A DNA stretch of 64,000 nt from Rhineura floridana (Eukaryota; Chordata; Lepidosauria; Squamata; Rhineuridae): positions 187,428,934-187,492,933 of the forward strand of contig NC_084484.1 in NCBI RefSeq assembly GCF_030035675.1. The letters run 5' to 3'. Numbering within the stretch: position 1 is the stretch's first letter; each line of letters opens with the position of its first letter. Shown in pieces: positions 31,240-42,932 of the stretch. Both the position numbers and the translations under genes were made by a program. Under the pieces are notes generated by a model. It made no database searches. It was given only the letters and a program-made list of their open reading frames with translations, and was not told the origin of the DNA.

Positions 31240-34200
31240 GTTCTAGTAATCACTGCATTGTTTCCTGACCTAATTGAGGAGAGCAGAGGGGCTGTGTCAG
31301 CTGGTCCAGAGGAGATACAAGCAAGCCAGCTCTCAGAGAGCGAGCAAACAGGGAGACCTAACAGGCGTTTAGAGGGGGAGGTCAAGGGGAGGTCCCCCCC
31401 CCAAAAATCCCCCTTGTACGGCTCACCACATACCAGTGGGACTCTCCTATTTACCCTGAAGGGGGACAGGACCAAGCACAGGCCATTCCAATACAAGTAG
31501 AAAGAAAGGAACAAAAGGCAGTAGAGACTATGGATGGGAAGGACACTCCAGGGGTGGTGACCTGCAAGGTGTGTGCCATGTTTGTTTTCTTGCCTGAGAA
31601 CAACATGGCATGCACGTGCAACAAGTGCCAGCTGGTGGCGCTGTTGGAAGGAAAAGTGAGGGGCTTGGAATGGCGGGTGGCCGCACTGAAGAGCTTAAGA
31701 GAAGATGAAGAGTTCTTGGATAGAACACTTGAACAACAGCAGCAAAGAGAAGTACAGGAGGTGGAAGAACAACAGCATGTTGAAGCAGAAGAGATGGTTG
31801 TGGAGAGCAACAACGAAGTGGAGGAAACTCAGTGGGAAAGGGTGACAGGAGCACAAGAGTGAGACAACACCCATCACTGGTGGAAGTACAGAACCACCTC
31901 CAGGCACTTGAGGATGAGACTAGAGGACAGTCTGCAGGGGAAGAATTACAGGAGACCCCATGTGACAGCAAGCAAGAGGCTGAAGCTCAGTCAAGCAGAA
32001 GCAATGAAACCATGCCCCACAAGAAGAAGAGGAAAATAGTAGAAGTGATGGGAGACTCCTTACTGCGTGGGATTGAAACCCAAGTATGTTGAGAACATCC
32101 ATGGACTTGCCAGGTATTCTTCCTCTCTGGAGGACAGATTAGAAATGTGACAGAAGTGTTGCCATTGTTCATGAAGCTCACTGACATATCACTTTCTTCT
32201 CATCCATGTGGGAACGAATGGTACTGCCAAGCGGAGCTACAAAGAAATCACATCAGACTTTGAAGCTCTGGGAAGGAAACTCAAGGACTTTGGGGCCCAG
32301 ATAGTGTCCTTGTCCATCTTTCCAGTACTTAGCAGAGGAGTACAAAGGGAAAGAAAAATACTCTGGGTGAATGACTGGCTATGAAGGTGGTGCCGATGTG
32401 TGAGATTTGGATTCTGGGACCACGGGCTATGCTTCCTGGAAGATGGACTGTTGACAAGTGATGGGTTGCACCTCACAAGGACTGGGAAGAATGTGTTTGG
32501 CCACAGCATGGAGAACTTTATCAAGAGAGCTTTAAACTGAATCCTAAGGGAGAGGGAGACATAAACTTGGTGGTAATGACTAACAAAGGCTTGTGCACAG
32601 TAAGAAGAACTGAGGGAATGGCTCTAATAGGGCCAGTAATAGTCTTCATAAAAATGTAGGAAGGAAGCCAGGCAGTGAATCACATGGTCTTCAATGTCTG
32701 TATTCTAATGCCCAGAGTATGGGAAGCAAACAGGACAAACTTCAACTCTGAATACAGGAGAGAACTTGATAGGTATAACTGAAACTTCCCATGACTTGAA
32801 CACAGCGACTGAAGGATATAACTTGTTCAAAAAGAACAGAAGGAATAAAAAGGGAGGTGGAGTCGTGCTATATGTTAAAAATATATATCGCTACACAGAA
32901 ATACATGAGGATGAGCTTGGTAGCTCCACTGAGAGTATCTGGATTAAAATAAATGGGGCAAGGAATAAAAGGAACATGGTGGTTGGAGTCTACTACTGAC
33001 CACCCAATCAAGGAGAAGATGAGGATGTAACTTTTGAAAAGCAAATTGCCATGTTTCAATGAGGCATGATGTAGTAGTAATGGGGGACTTCAATTTCCCC
33101 AATATCTGTTGGGAGACAAATTCTGCCAAACACGGCCCCTCCAAGTTATTCATAACTTGTGTTGGAGGTAACTTTCTCCTACAGAAAGTGGAGGAAGCAA
33201 CTAGAGGATTGGCTATCCTTGACTTGATTCTAACCAACAGAGATGACTTGGATGAAGTGGCAGTTATGGGAACTCTGGGGGAAAGTGAGCACGCTATACT
33301 TGATTTTAATGGAAGCAAAAGCTGAGAGTAGCCATACGTGTACCCTGGACTTCAGGAAAGGTGATTTTAATAAACTCAGAACAATGGTAAGGTTCTGTGG
33401 CAAGCCACCCTAATGAGAAAAGGAGTCCAAGGTGAGTGGGAGTTTCTAAATGAGGAAATTCTAAAGGCACAATGGCAAACAATTCCAACAAGGAAAAAGG
33501 GGGAAAACAGCAGAAGAAGCCAATGTGGCTTCACAGAAAGCTTAGAGATGACCTGAAAACAAAAAAGGACACATACAGGAAGTGGAAAGAAGGCCAGGCC
33601 ACAAAGGAAGAGTACAGGCAGGTAGCACGGAATTGCAGGGATGGCGTCAGGAAGGCTAAAGCTGAGATTAGCGAGAGATGCTAAATGCAACAAAAAAGCT
33701 TTCTTCAGGTACGTCAATCGTAAAAGACAGAGAAAAGAAATGGTGGTACAGCTACTCAATGAGGATGGCAAAATGATAACAGATGACAAAGAAAAGGCAG
33801 AAGTGCTCAATTCCTACTTCGGCTCAGTCTTCTTCCAAAAGAGAGTGAGTCTATGACCCTCCTGGGAAATGTGCAGTTGAAGAGGCCAGATTGCAGCTGG
33901 AGGTTGATAGACAAATGGTCAAGGAATACCTAATCTGCAGGGCCCAATGAACTGCAGCCTAGAGTGTTGAAGGAACTGACTGAAGAACTCTCAGAACCAC
34001 TGTCTATTATCTTTGCAAAATCGTGGAGAATGGGTGAAGTGCCAGATAACTGGAGGAGGGCTAATGTTGTCCTAATCTTCAAAGGGGGCAAAAAGAAGGA
34101 ACTGGGGAACTACAGACTAGTCAGCTTCTTTCCCTGGGGAAATTCTGGAGCAGATTACAAAGCAGTCAGTCTGTAAGCACCTTGAAAACAATGCAGTGAT

Positions 34201-34740
34201 TACTAGAAGCCAACGTGGATTTATCAAGAACAAATCCTGCCAGACTAATCTTATCTCATTTTTTGATTGGGTAACCTCCCTGGTAGACTGTTGGAATGCT
34301 GTGGACCACAGCTTGGAAAAGTTACTTTTTTGAACTACAACTCCCATCAGCTCCAGCCAGCATGGCCACTGGACTGGGCTGATGGGAATTGTAGTTCAAA
34401 AAAGTAACTTTTCCAAGCTCTGCTGTGGACATAATGTATCTCAACTTCAGCAAAGCCTCTATTTGGCACTGGTTAGGCCTCATCTTGAGTACTGCATCTG
34501 GTTCTGGACACCACATTTTAAGAAGGATGCAGATAAACTGGAACAGGTTCAGAGGAGGGTAACAAGGATGATCAGGGGACTGGAAAAAAAGCCCTGTGAG
34601 GAGAGACTGAAAGAACTGGGCATGTTTAGCCTTGAGATGAGAAGGCTGAGGGGAAATATGTTAGCACTCTTCAAGTACTTGAAATGTTGTCACACACAAG
34701 AGATTGCCACACACAGGACAACTTGAACGGTTGTCACACA
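31240..34740 (+). mobile_element. CR1 LINE, old and degraded, with hAT hairpin inside
   Basis: A plus-strand CR1 with remnants of both ORFs. ORF1 (from ATG 31530) shows a cysteine pattern C-x2-C-x12-C-x-C-x2-C, a glutamate-rich coiled coil and then an SGNH-esterase start, 'EVMGDSLLRGIE' (32041-32076). ORF2 remnants include endonuclease ('GITETSHDL', 'KGGGVVLYVKNIY', 'VVMGDFNFPNICWE' with many frame changes) and RT entry ('IFKGGKKKELGNYRLVSFFP'). After 34465 the reading jumps to the ORF2 C-terminus ('LVRPHLEYCIWFW'), so the RT core including YADD is deleted. It ends near 34740 without the usual tail. It is clearly older than the 47-kb copy. Confidence 0.85.
34307..34422. mobile_element. Hairpin hAT MITE, copy 3
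   Basis: Same family as 6680-6795, inserted in the degraded CR1. Exact 8-bp duplication CTGTGGAC at 34299-34306 and 34423-34430. The left end reads CACAGCTTGG (one change). Confidence 0.93.
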
Positions 34741-35131
34741 CAGGAGGGCCAGGATCTCTTCTCAGTCGTCCCAGAGTGCAGATTTCCTAACACAGACGCA
34801 GACTGGGATAGGTCTCAACCTAAAAGGCTTGTTGAAAGAGGAAAGTCTTCAAAAGGTGCCAAAAAGATAGCAGAGATGGCAGAGATGCTTTTATTCTTGT
34901 TTTTTGAAGTGATTGAATTTGTTTTTGGACAGTATTCCTGGCTGCTTTGGGCTTTCTTTTGGAAAGAAAATTAGGTATGGATGAATGGGATGGATGAAAC
35001 TAGGGGACTATGAGGAAACTTACAGTAGGGTTATTGACTAGGAGACCCTGGAATAAAGAGTGCTAGTTGTCACTCATGTTCTTCTCAGCTGTATTATACT
35101 ATCTGAGATCTGTCCTTCCAGGTTCTAGGAT

Positions 35132-36107
35132 ATGCTATGGCTGCAGATCACCACTGAAGGCTTCCCGGGAACTAAACATACAGTGTTAGCTTCCAGCTGG
35201 ACCCTGATTCACCTGTCCACCTTCCAGGCCTACAAGATGCTCACATCTGGGTTTCCACCCCTTTGTGCACCATCTACATCCTGACCCTTCTCTGTAATTG
35301 CCTCCTCCTGGTGGTTGTCAGGAGACAGCCAAGACTCCAGAGCCCATGTACTTGTTCCTCTGCATGCTGGCAGTTGCTGACCTGGTGATCACTACCAAGA
35401 CTGTACCCAAAACCTTGAGAATTTTCTGGTTTGGCCGTGGAAGCATCCACATAAATGGCTGTCTCATCCAGGTCTTCTTACTCCACTCCTTCTCAAAGAT
35501 GGAATCAGGGTTCCTATTGGCCATGGCCTTTGATTGCTACATGGCATTTGCAAGCTCTTGAGACATGCAGCTGTACTGACCAATTATATGATTGCCCAAA
35601 TGGGATTGGTCATTGTGTTATGGGGGCCATACCCTTGACCTCGCACCCCTTCCTGCTAAAATGGCTCCCATATTCTAGAGGCAGTGCCATCTCACACACT
35701 TACTGTGAGTTCATGGGTTTGGTGAAACTGGCCTGTGTGGACACTGTGGCTGAGAGGGCCTATAGTCTTCTGGTTGCCTTCCTAACAGGAGGGTTGGACT
35801 TGATACTGACCATCCTGTCTTACATTCTCATTTTCCAAGCAGTCTTTCAACTCTCTTCCAAGGAAGCTCAGGTCAAATCTCTTGGCACCTGTGGCTCTCA
35901 CATCTGTGTCATCCTAGTGTTTTAAAGGCAGCATTTTTCTCATTCTTGTCTCACCAATTTGGTCACATGGCTCCCAGTATCCATATTCTAGTGGCAGATA
36001 TGTACTTGCTCTTTCCATCCATGATGAACCCCATTATTTATGGAGTAAGCACCAAGAGAATCCAGCAGGGGCTTTTCCAAATGTTCTGCATCAAATCTTC
36101 TGAATAA
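35132..36107 (+). pseudogene. Class I olfactory receptor pseudogene (OR52/56-like)
   Basis: A second intronless class I odorant receptor, badly damaged. Landmarks in order: 'LQDAHIWVSTPLCTIYILTL' (TM1 entry, about 35230), 'PMYLFLCMLAVADLVITTKT' (TM2), 'MESGFLLAMAFDCYMA' (TM3 end, with DCY in place of DRY), 'NYMIAQMGLVIVLWG' (TM4), 'SHTYCEFMGLVKLACVDT' (second extracellular loop), 'LTILSYILIFQAVFQLSSKE' (TM5), 'KSLGTCGSHICVILVF' (TM6), 'MMNPIIYGVSTKRIQQG' (TM7) and a C-terminus at 36107. Frames change at least four times, near 35330, 35550, 35630 and 35930, and a TAA at 35923-35925 ends TM6. It is not functional. With the 9-kb pseudogene it suggests the edge of a class I OR cluster. Subfamily is tentative. 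Confidence 0.9.
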
Positions 36108-36780
36108 ATGTTCTGGAACTTGGGAAATCTGTTGGAGTTAAGCTGTTTTGCCAAAGGCTTTTTCCTTTCCCTGAAGCAAGAAAGTTCAAGATCCGAATGA
36201 CCATGAAACACACTGGTGAGGAAAGAAAATTTCATGCTTTATCTTAGCAGGCGCTAAAACACTTAAAGCAGCTAATGATGAGCACAGAGCTTATCTTACA
36301 TTCTCTTTTCCCTGCTGGAAGCCCCAAACAGCAGACAGCAGAGAGATCCCATTATGGCCCTGTTTGTATTTACACTGCACAGCCCTTCCCTGCAGGCCGG
36401 AAAGTGGGAAGTAGGAAAAAGAAAGTTCTCCTATTGCCAGCTGGAATTTGTTAGGACACAAAGAAAACCTGAGGGGTTCCTTGTGACTTCCCACCCTTTA
36501 CTTTCCTCTAGTGACAGGGATCCTGTGAGGGAAAAGTCAGCAAAACAGACACAACTTTACAGCAGCAGTGACAAGTCACAAGAGAGAGGACTGGTTGCTG
36601 ATCTCAGGAGGAATGACCAGAGCCAGCCCTGGAGATAGGAAAGCCCATGATTGGATCTTCTAGGTTTCCCCCCACTTAAAAGCAACCACAGAGAATGGAG
36701 TTCCCATTTAATTGGAGCAGCAGCACTAGGAGGGGAAGGGAGACTAAATGCATCTCCCATGGACCTTTGCACCCTGCATG
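36108..36780. other. No recognisable feature
   Basis: About 670 bases downstream of the olfactory receptor pseudogene, with no repeat or coding signature that I can name. Confidence 0.35.
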
Positions 36781-36862
36781 CTAATTTATTTTATTTATTA
36801 ATTAAATTTATTTATACCCCACCTTTTGGCCAAAGGCCCTCAAGGCGGCTTACAAATATATA
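36781..36862 (-). mobile_element. LINE 3' tail scrap (L2-like)
   Basis: A TTTA-rich run followed by 'ataccccaccttttggccaa' and 'ctcaaggcggcttacaaat', which is a LINE 3' end in reverse. It abuts the Penelope-like fragment. Confidence 0.55.
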
Positions 36863-37292
36863 TAAGATGTCATATCCAATACGTAGGAAAGACCACAACT
36901 GACCTACGTACGCGCTTCAGGAACCACAAGTCGGCAATCTTGACAAAAAAAGTGGAGCAACCAGTTGCAAAGCATTTTAACATCGAGGGTCACAGCCTGT
37001 TGGACTTTTCCATAACAGCGATAGAGATGCCAGCAGATCCAGCAGCATTGACCAAAAGGGAGAACTTTTGGATATACTCTCTGGACACATTGGCACCACA
37101 TGGCCTGAACCTGGAGGACAGTACCACCACTACTTACCTTCTGCAAATGAAGCCCCTCTGAGCATTCCATCCTCAAAGCTCTATAACTGCCACCTTCGCA
37201 ACAGCATTTGTATGTTGGCAGCTGATGAAGGCGGAAGCTGAGACGTTTTGTTAATACAATAAACACCTCTGTTTGGTTAATCACAATTACGT
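36863..37292 (+). mobile_element. Penelope-like element 3' fragment with GIY-YIG domain
   Basis: The reading from about 36865 to 37159 is the C-terminal GIY-YIG endonuclease typical of Penelope/Neptune-type retroelements: 'CHIQYVGKTTTDLRTRFRNH' (the YVG motif and catalytic-type Arg), 'VAKHFNIEGHSLLDFSITAI' and 'RENFWIYSLDTLAPHGLNLE' (conserved Glu and Asn). The 3' sequence holds 'agctgatgaaggcggaagct' followed by gagacgtttt, another hallmark of this group. The reverse transcriptase is missing. The GIY-YIG reading is open, and the copy is 5'-truncated. Confidence 0.88.
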
Positions 37293-37293
37293 T

Positions 37294-37329
<36 letters not shown>

Positions 37330-37332
37330 AAT
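37293..37332. repeat. (TA)n(CA)n microsatellite
   Basis: A TA run of about 18 bases followed by a CA run of about 18 bases, at the 3' edge of the Penelope-like fragment. Confidence 0.95.
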
Positions 37333-39780
37333 ATAAAAATACATCAATGAAAGCAATACACTTTACAAAAATTAAACTAAATAGCAAATAACATTATTAA
37401 GAAAATTATACAAATGTATACAAATTCACATAAACATTCGTTGGTATACTCATAGTCAAACCAGATCAGTTCATTAATGGTCTCCAGCTTGGGTGATGTG
37501 GGCCCCAGAGTGGAAAAGGAGGAGGCTGGTACGGAATCTGCTTCTCCTCCACACCCTTTCTGGTGCAACTTCTCCAGGCAGGCTGGTCCTGGGCCACCAT
37601 AGTGCAGGCACATGTCTGGATCCAGACTGGCCAGAATGCCCAACAGGAGATCGGACTCAGGAGCTGAAGAGTCAAGGCTGTCTGAATGCAGGTGGAGGCG
37701 GAGGCTGCCACCACCGAGGCAGGCGGCTGCTGGGCCTGTCCCTGCTTCAGCACCCCCACCGCCGGTGTCGCTTCGCTGCCACCGGTTCCTTCCAGGGCGG
37801 GGAGTCCGAGGGCATCAGACTGGTAATTACCCAGGGCATCAGACTGGTGAAGAGGGCAGAGGAAAGGGAGGCAGGAAAATCCCTTAGGACTCTGTGAAAG
37901 TGACTTCCCATGTTATTGTAGTGAGCATTTCTTCTAATGTACACAATTTGCAAGATTTTGTTTTCCTGATGCAATACAATTACTTCTGCTATTGTCACTG
38001 GTCTGTGACTTTTTAGGCACACTTTCCCCTAGTGTGCATGTTTGTGCACATAATTTGCTTTGCAGAGAATTGCCGTGTAAAATGTGAAGAACCATGAATT
38101 TCAAGGGGTACCTACTTTTCAGCCCGCGTAGTGCTTTGCAAAGTGTGAATTAGATAGGTTTGCATTTGAACCAAACTGTATTTCTGTCTGATCCCCAATC
38201 ACTGTGTGCTTCTGCTGCAACTTATACCACCTATTTGAAAAGTTTTGGGGGTTCCATGGTCCTCTGAATTGCCAGGCCCGGCCTCCAAGAGGTCTTCTGT
38301 ATCTTTAAAAGTTGTGCAGAAGGAAGGGAGAATTCCACCTTGTGGTTTTTCCCATTACAGGGTTGCAAGAACACCTGCACTTGGCTGACTTTCTCTTCTC
38401 CTAAAGATACAGGATCCGTCTCAGGCCATGGACCTGGCAACCTAGCAGTGACATAAGGAATCAAGTGGTCCTTAAGATATATCACATATATGAGTCTCCC
38501 CCTCCCATCTTACCTTCACAACAACCCTGTGAGGTAGGTTAGAGCAAGAGATGGGGACAGCTACATTGCCGGGCAATTTGCCCCTGGGTCTAATTACTGC
38601 ACCATACCAGATGTCTCCCCAACGTCCTCTGCTGGGTGCAAGGGTTCCTTTAATTGCTGTGCCCAACTTCCATATAGCTTTAGCTTGGTGTTTTCTGGCC
38701 CATTTATGTTTATTCCCTTGTTCTTTTTCTGGCTTGCCTCCTGTGTCTTGGAAAACAGGCCCTGGTTCTGATTTTCAGGAATCTCCCAAATGGGGGGTGG
38801 GGGAATAAATTAAAATAACCATTGTGACAGATCAATTCTATGTGCGCTATATAACTATCCTGCCCCCAGCTCTGTCTTTTATGTATCATGGTTTTATCAC
38901 CCTGCAATATATTAGAAGATGTACTTATAACAAGATGTGTTGTGTATATAATAGATCTGTCAGATGGTTGATTGATTGCTTTTCTCTGCTGGGGTGATTA
39001 TTCAACATCGGGACTATTTTTATTTCACTTCTTGCAGCACTGGGAATTGCCATTTCCTTCTCTGTGTCTTCTGTTTTGCGTGGCATGCAAAAATTCAAGC
39101 GGTGTCGCTTAACCCTACTGACAGTCTGGCCACATTTGCACCATGCATTCATCCCACTATTATTTCACTTCAAACCGACAGGGCATATCCCAAAGAATCC
39201 TCGGAAGTGTAATGGGTGAAGGGGGCTGAGAGTTGTTAGGAGACCCCATTCCCCTCATAGAGCGACAAGTCCCAGAGTTCTCGGGGAAGAGGGATTGACT
39301 GTTAAACTACTGGGGGAATTTTTTCCACCCAACACGGAAAGGTCGGGGACTGAGTGGCAGAGATGGGGATGTTGCGTGCGGGGCCCTCTCTTTGCTACTG
39401 ATGTTAATATTTCTTGTTCAGGCATCATGAGTAATCAGAGTCCAGTCCCGGCATCCAAAGAAGGCAGATCACCCACTTCTCCCTCACTCCTATGGTCAGG
39501 TGCGTCTGTCTCCATCATTCTTGGCTTTTAGTAGGGATTGGGAAACATCCCTGTTTACCCAGGCACTTGATGGCTGAAGGAGACTGTTCCTGACAACCCG
39601 GAGATCGCTGCAACTGTTTTTAGAATGTTTTAACAGTAACTATTTTTAGAATGTTTTAAATGGTCTTTAGCATGTTTTTGCTGCCATTGTTAAAATATTT
39701 TGTTGTAAATGTGTTTGCTGCTCTGGGATCCTTTGGGAGGGAAAGTGGGATATAAATTTAATTCATAAATTAATAATACC
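37333..39780. other. Mostly unrecognised; GC-rich patch and a MIR-like scrap
   Basis: 37640-37800 is GC-rich with CpG dinucleotides and 'cagcacccccaccgccggtg'. 'agggcatcagactggt' is repeated in tandem at 37811-37855. 'cttcacaacaaccctgtgag' followed by gtaggtt (38514-38540) is a reverse MIR/CORE-SINE-type block. I cannot support a gene. The GC-rich patch could be an old promoter or exon, but no frame or splice evidence favours it. Confidence 0.35.
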
Positions 39781-39784
39781 TGAC

Positions 39785-40195
39785 AGTTATTGTTGTTATG
39801 TGCCTCCAAGTCGACTATGGCTTATGGTGACGCTATGAATCAGTGAGCTCCAAGAGCATCTGTCATGAACCACCCTGTTCAGATCTTGGAAGTTCAGGTC
39901 TGTGGCTTCCTTTATGAATGAATCCATCTCTTGTTTGGCCTTCCTCTTTTTCTACTCCCTGCTGTTTTTCCCAGCATTATTGTCTTTTCTAGTGAATCAT
40001 GTCTTGTCATGATGTGTCCAAAGTATGATAACCTCAGTTTCATCGTTTTAGCTTCTAATGATAGTTCTGGTTTAATTTGTTCTAGCACCCAATTATTTGT
40101 CTTTTTGGCAGTCCATGATATGTGCAAAGATCTTCTCCAACACCACATTTCAAATGCGTTGATTTTTCTCTTATCAGCTTTTTTCACTATACCTG
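39785..40195 (-). mobile_element. RTE/BovB LINE 3' fragment, copy 2
   Basis: A close relative of the 30616 fragment. On the minus strand it reads 'FEMWCWRRSLHISWTAKKTN', 'LRLSYFGHIMTRHDSLEKTI' and 'AGSRKRGRPNKRW'. The 3' end at 39790-39840 again matches the SINE tails. It is 5'-truncated and begins about 90 codons earlier than the end of family coding. Confidence 0.9.
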
Positions 40196-41096
40196 ACAGA
40201 GGTGGTGACGAAAAGTAGCAATTCAGGACTCTTTTGAATCTAATGAGTGTATCTGGAGGAAACACAATTGAAACCCTGGAATGAGCATCCATTGGAGTGC
40301 ATGACTGGGGCCAACAGATAAAGGAGCTCTACCATTTGAATTTTGGCTGATAAAGGCAGCGGAACCTGTTCTAGAAAAATGGGGTGGCTATCCTAGTCCT
40401 TTCCCCCATGCCCAGTGGCTGCACATGGACTTTTAATGAAAGGGCCAAGCCAAAAATGGCAAAAGATTGATCTGTGATGCTCAGGAGCGAGAGAGCTGTC
40501 ACCCGTGCAATGAAATCATGCATTTTGTTAGGGTGAGCCCATCTCTAAAAGGGCCTTGGATGTTTCCCAACAATTCATGAGCATTTAAGCAGTGCTGGAA
40601 CAGAGGTAGCCAGAGGTGAGACGGGGAGTGGGGTGGGCGGAGGCAGTAATCCTGAGCTATTCATTAATCTGGACAGACCTGCAGTGGGTCACAGGTGGAA
40701 TTGCTTCACAAGCCCTTTCCTTGCAAAGCTATTTTTAGTTGTCAGGATTTTGGACTCTTTAGAAACTTCAGTTTTCTATATCTTCCCTTTACCTATTCCA
40801 CAGTGGTGGGGGGGGCAAGGCGAGGAGACAGCCAGGGGCCCGCTCCCCTGTTGAGATCTTAAGGAGTTACACTCCTGAAGATCTTTCTCCCACGGATGCC
40901 AAACAGCTGGAGAAGAAGGTTTTAATTACAATTACAAAGGTGAACAATGCATAGGGATTTCAAGTGCTTTTTGGTCCAGGGATATTCCATTTGTCTAGTT
41001 GTCATTTCATGGAAATCAGCACTGAACAAACCACAACCTCCACCAAAATATTTATATTTTGCTGATTTAAACCACCACCTTTTCAAATGGTTGAAG
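40196..41096. other. No recognisable feature
   Basis: About 900 bases without a repeat family or frame I can name. Poly-G runs such as the one near 40808 are the only low-complexity bits. Confidence 0.35.
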
Positions 41097-41104
41097 ATGG
41101 CAAA

Positions 41105-41495
41105 CAGGGGTGTAGTCATCTAGGGTCTCAGGAGGTCAAAGACCCTTTATTCTTTTGGGAGCAGGGTCCCTATATCTCCAGCATCCTATGAGCCAATTGC
41201 ATGAAAGGGGAGTGTGTTAGCCACTGAAAAGTGCCTCCTGACATGCTTCCTTGTCCTTTCCTGCTAATTAGAGCCAATCAGAGTGGAAGGAGATGAGTCA
41301 GCTACTGAGAAGACTCTTTCCAGTAGCTAACACGCTCCCTTTCATGCTTATCGGCTCCTAGGGACATTTGTTGTTGTGGGAGAAGGCATGAGCAAGGTTC
41401 TCATTCTGAACTCAGCAGCAAAAATGGGTGTGTGTGGTGTGGCTGTGATTATCCTGAAGGGACCCTGCACTTCTGAATTTGCTGCTACACTACTG
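41105..41495. mobile_element. hAT-type non-autonomous element with internal hairpin
   Basis: Left end CAGGGGTGTAGTC and right end (reverse) CAGTAGTGTAGCAGC form short terminal inverted repeats. The flanks are ATGGCAAA (41097-41104) and GTGGCAAA (41496-41503), an 8-bp duplication with one change. The interior has its own inverted repeat: 'gcatgaaaggggagtgtgtt' near 41192 pairs with 'agctaacacgctccctttca' near 41325. No transposase is visible. A second copy in the opposite orientation starts at 63508. Confidence 0.85.
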
Positions 41496-41644
41496 GTGGC
41501 AAACAATCAAGAGAGAGATGGAAAGGATCACACACACATAAGTAATAATCCTGAAAACAAATTATTTTGAAACAGAATAAACCTACAAAATATCATCAAT
41601 TAAAATAAAAAGAAGCATCAGAAAATATTCACTGTAAACAAAAG

Positions 41645-41768
41645 GGGTTGTACCCAATGCTAGCTCTACTCAGAGTAGACCTGTTGAAGTTAATGAACAT
41701 GATGAGCTTAGTGTCACTCATTTTGGTGGGTCTCGTCTGCGTAGGACTAGCATTGGAGACAACCCAAG
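41645..41768. repeat. Hairpin repeat (palindromic MITE-like)
   Basis: The left half 'ggttgtacccaatgctagct' and the right half 'gactagcattggagacaacc' are reverse complements with a few changes, and 'ctactcagagtagacc' pairs with 'gggtctcgtctgcgtagg'. Total about 124 bases. No target duplication is clear, so the superfamily is open. Confidence 0.7.
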
Positions 41769-41769
41769 A

Positions 41770-41865
41770 AGAGCACTGCCTAATGAGACCAAAGGCTTAT
41801 CTAGTCCACCATCCTGTTTCCCGCAGTGACCAACCAGATTCCTATGGGAAACACATGAATCTTTT
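41770..41865 (-). mobile_element. CR1 LINE 3' tail scrap
   Basis: 'cttatctagtccaccatcct' and 'cagtgaccaaccagattcct' match the reverse CR1 3' end at 47150-47200 at moderate identity. Confidence 0.65.
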
Positions 41866-41946
41866 TCAGCCTGAAGGCCAAGTTTGCTTCTGAACAACCT
41901 TCCAATAAAATAATCCAGGGATTGGGAAACTGTGACCCTCTAGATC

Positions 41947-42379
41947 AGTGCTTCTCAAGATCCCAACCACTTGAAAATTGCGGAGGGTCTTGGCAGACCA
42001 CATAATGATTTTCCTGACTGTTGTTTAGCAACTGTAATGCACTGTGCTAGATACTAAAGTATGTATTGATTCTCAAATGCCTTGTCAGCCTCTTTTCCCC
42101 GCGTGGGACCTTCCCTCGTTGTGCTGCCAACCACAGCTTTATTCCTTTGAGGAAGGCAATCCTTCCACCCCATCACTTCATCCTACTCACTTTCTGGATG
42201 GACCACCAGGTTCCAAGAATGATGGAACAACCACTGTGCCCACTGATCTTCATCCACACACAAATCCACACCGTTCTTTACACACATGTAGCTATGCTGC
42301 TCTGCAGAGTTGCCATTGCAGACCGCCTGCATGAGTCTCATGGACCACTAGTGGTCTGTGGCCACACTTTGGGAACCCC
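41947..42379. mobile_element. hAT non-autonomous element (MER5/Charlie-like)
   Basis: Starts CAGTGCTTCTCAAGATCCCA and ends 'actttgggaacccctg', reverse CAGGGGTTCCCAAAGT. Flanks CTCTAGAT and CTCTTGAT form an 8-bp duplication with one change. The left 70 bases match the remnant at 7210. No transposase is present. Confidence 0.82.
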
Positions 42380-42454
42380 TGCTCTTGATGTTGTTAGACT
42401 AACCATTCCCCTCATCTCTGACCAAAATTAATAAGAAGTTTTTACACTCGATCA

Positions 42455-42660
42455 GTGAAACACATATTCAGATCCTTTCCAGTAAATAAGGCCACTGGTC
42501 CATTTAACCCTGCACTATCTCCTTTGACTGGCAGTTCTCCAGGGCCTCTGGCAGAGGTCTTTCCCACCACCTTATGCCTGATCCTCCTTTTTAGCAGGAA
42601 ATGCCAAGGATTGAACCTTAAGCCTTCACTATGCAAAGCTGGTCTCTGCCACTGACTAGT
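42455..42660 (-). mobile_element. tRNA-derived SINE, copy A (minus)
   Basis: Plus strand shows 'ttctccagggcctctggcag', 'ccaaggattgaaccttaagc' and 'atgcaaagctggtctctgcc'. Read backwards this is a tRNA-like head with a degraded B box and A box (tRNA-Ala-like by recollection). No intact tRNA cloverleaf is likely. Confidence 0.6.
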
Positions 42661-42724
42661 GGTTCTTCCCTAACAAACCAGGTATGTTAAAAAAAAAATC
42701 TAGGATTCAGATGTGCTCTTATTC

Positions 42725-42932
42725 CACCCTACCTACATAACCAGCTGCCTTATACTAGATCATGCTATTTGTCCATTTACCTCGGTATTGTTTCCTTGGA
42801 TTGGCAGCAGTTCTCTAGGGCTTCAGACAGAGGCCATTCGCAGATGCTTTTGGAAATGCTTGATAGGGATCAAACCTGAGCAGGACTCACCCAAGACATT
42901 CTGCTGCCTGATGCCAAGGATAAGTTAGTGCC
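42725..42932 (-). mobile_element. tRNA-derived SINE, copy B (minus)
   Basis: Same family as 42455-42660: 'cagctgccttatactagatc', 'ttctctagggcttcagacag', 'tagggatcaaacctgagcag'. It lies in tandem orientation with copy A, and its head runs into the GTGCC in front of the LTR at 42933. Confidence 0.6.

Noticed and set aside
31528-31971. Minus-strand open frame of 147 residues rich in Ser and Leu
   Set aside because: It is antisense to the glutamate-rich coiled coil of a CR1 ORF1 remnant.
37640-37800. CpG island or promoter
   Set aside because: The GC-rich stretch is short, no start, splice site or conserved frame is visible, and no gene follows. It is left as unassigned.
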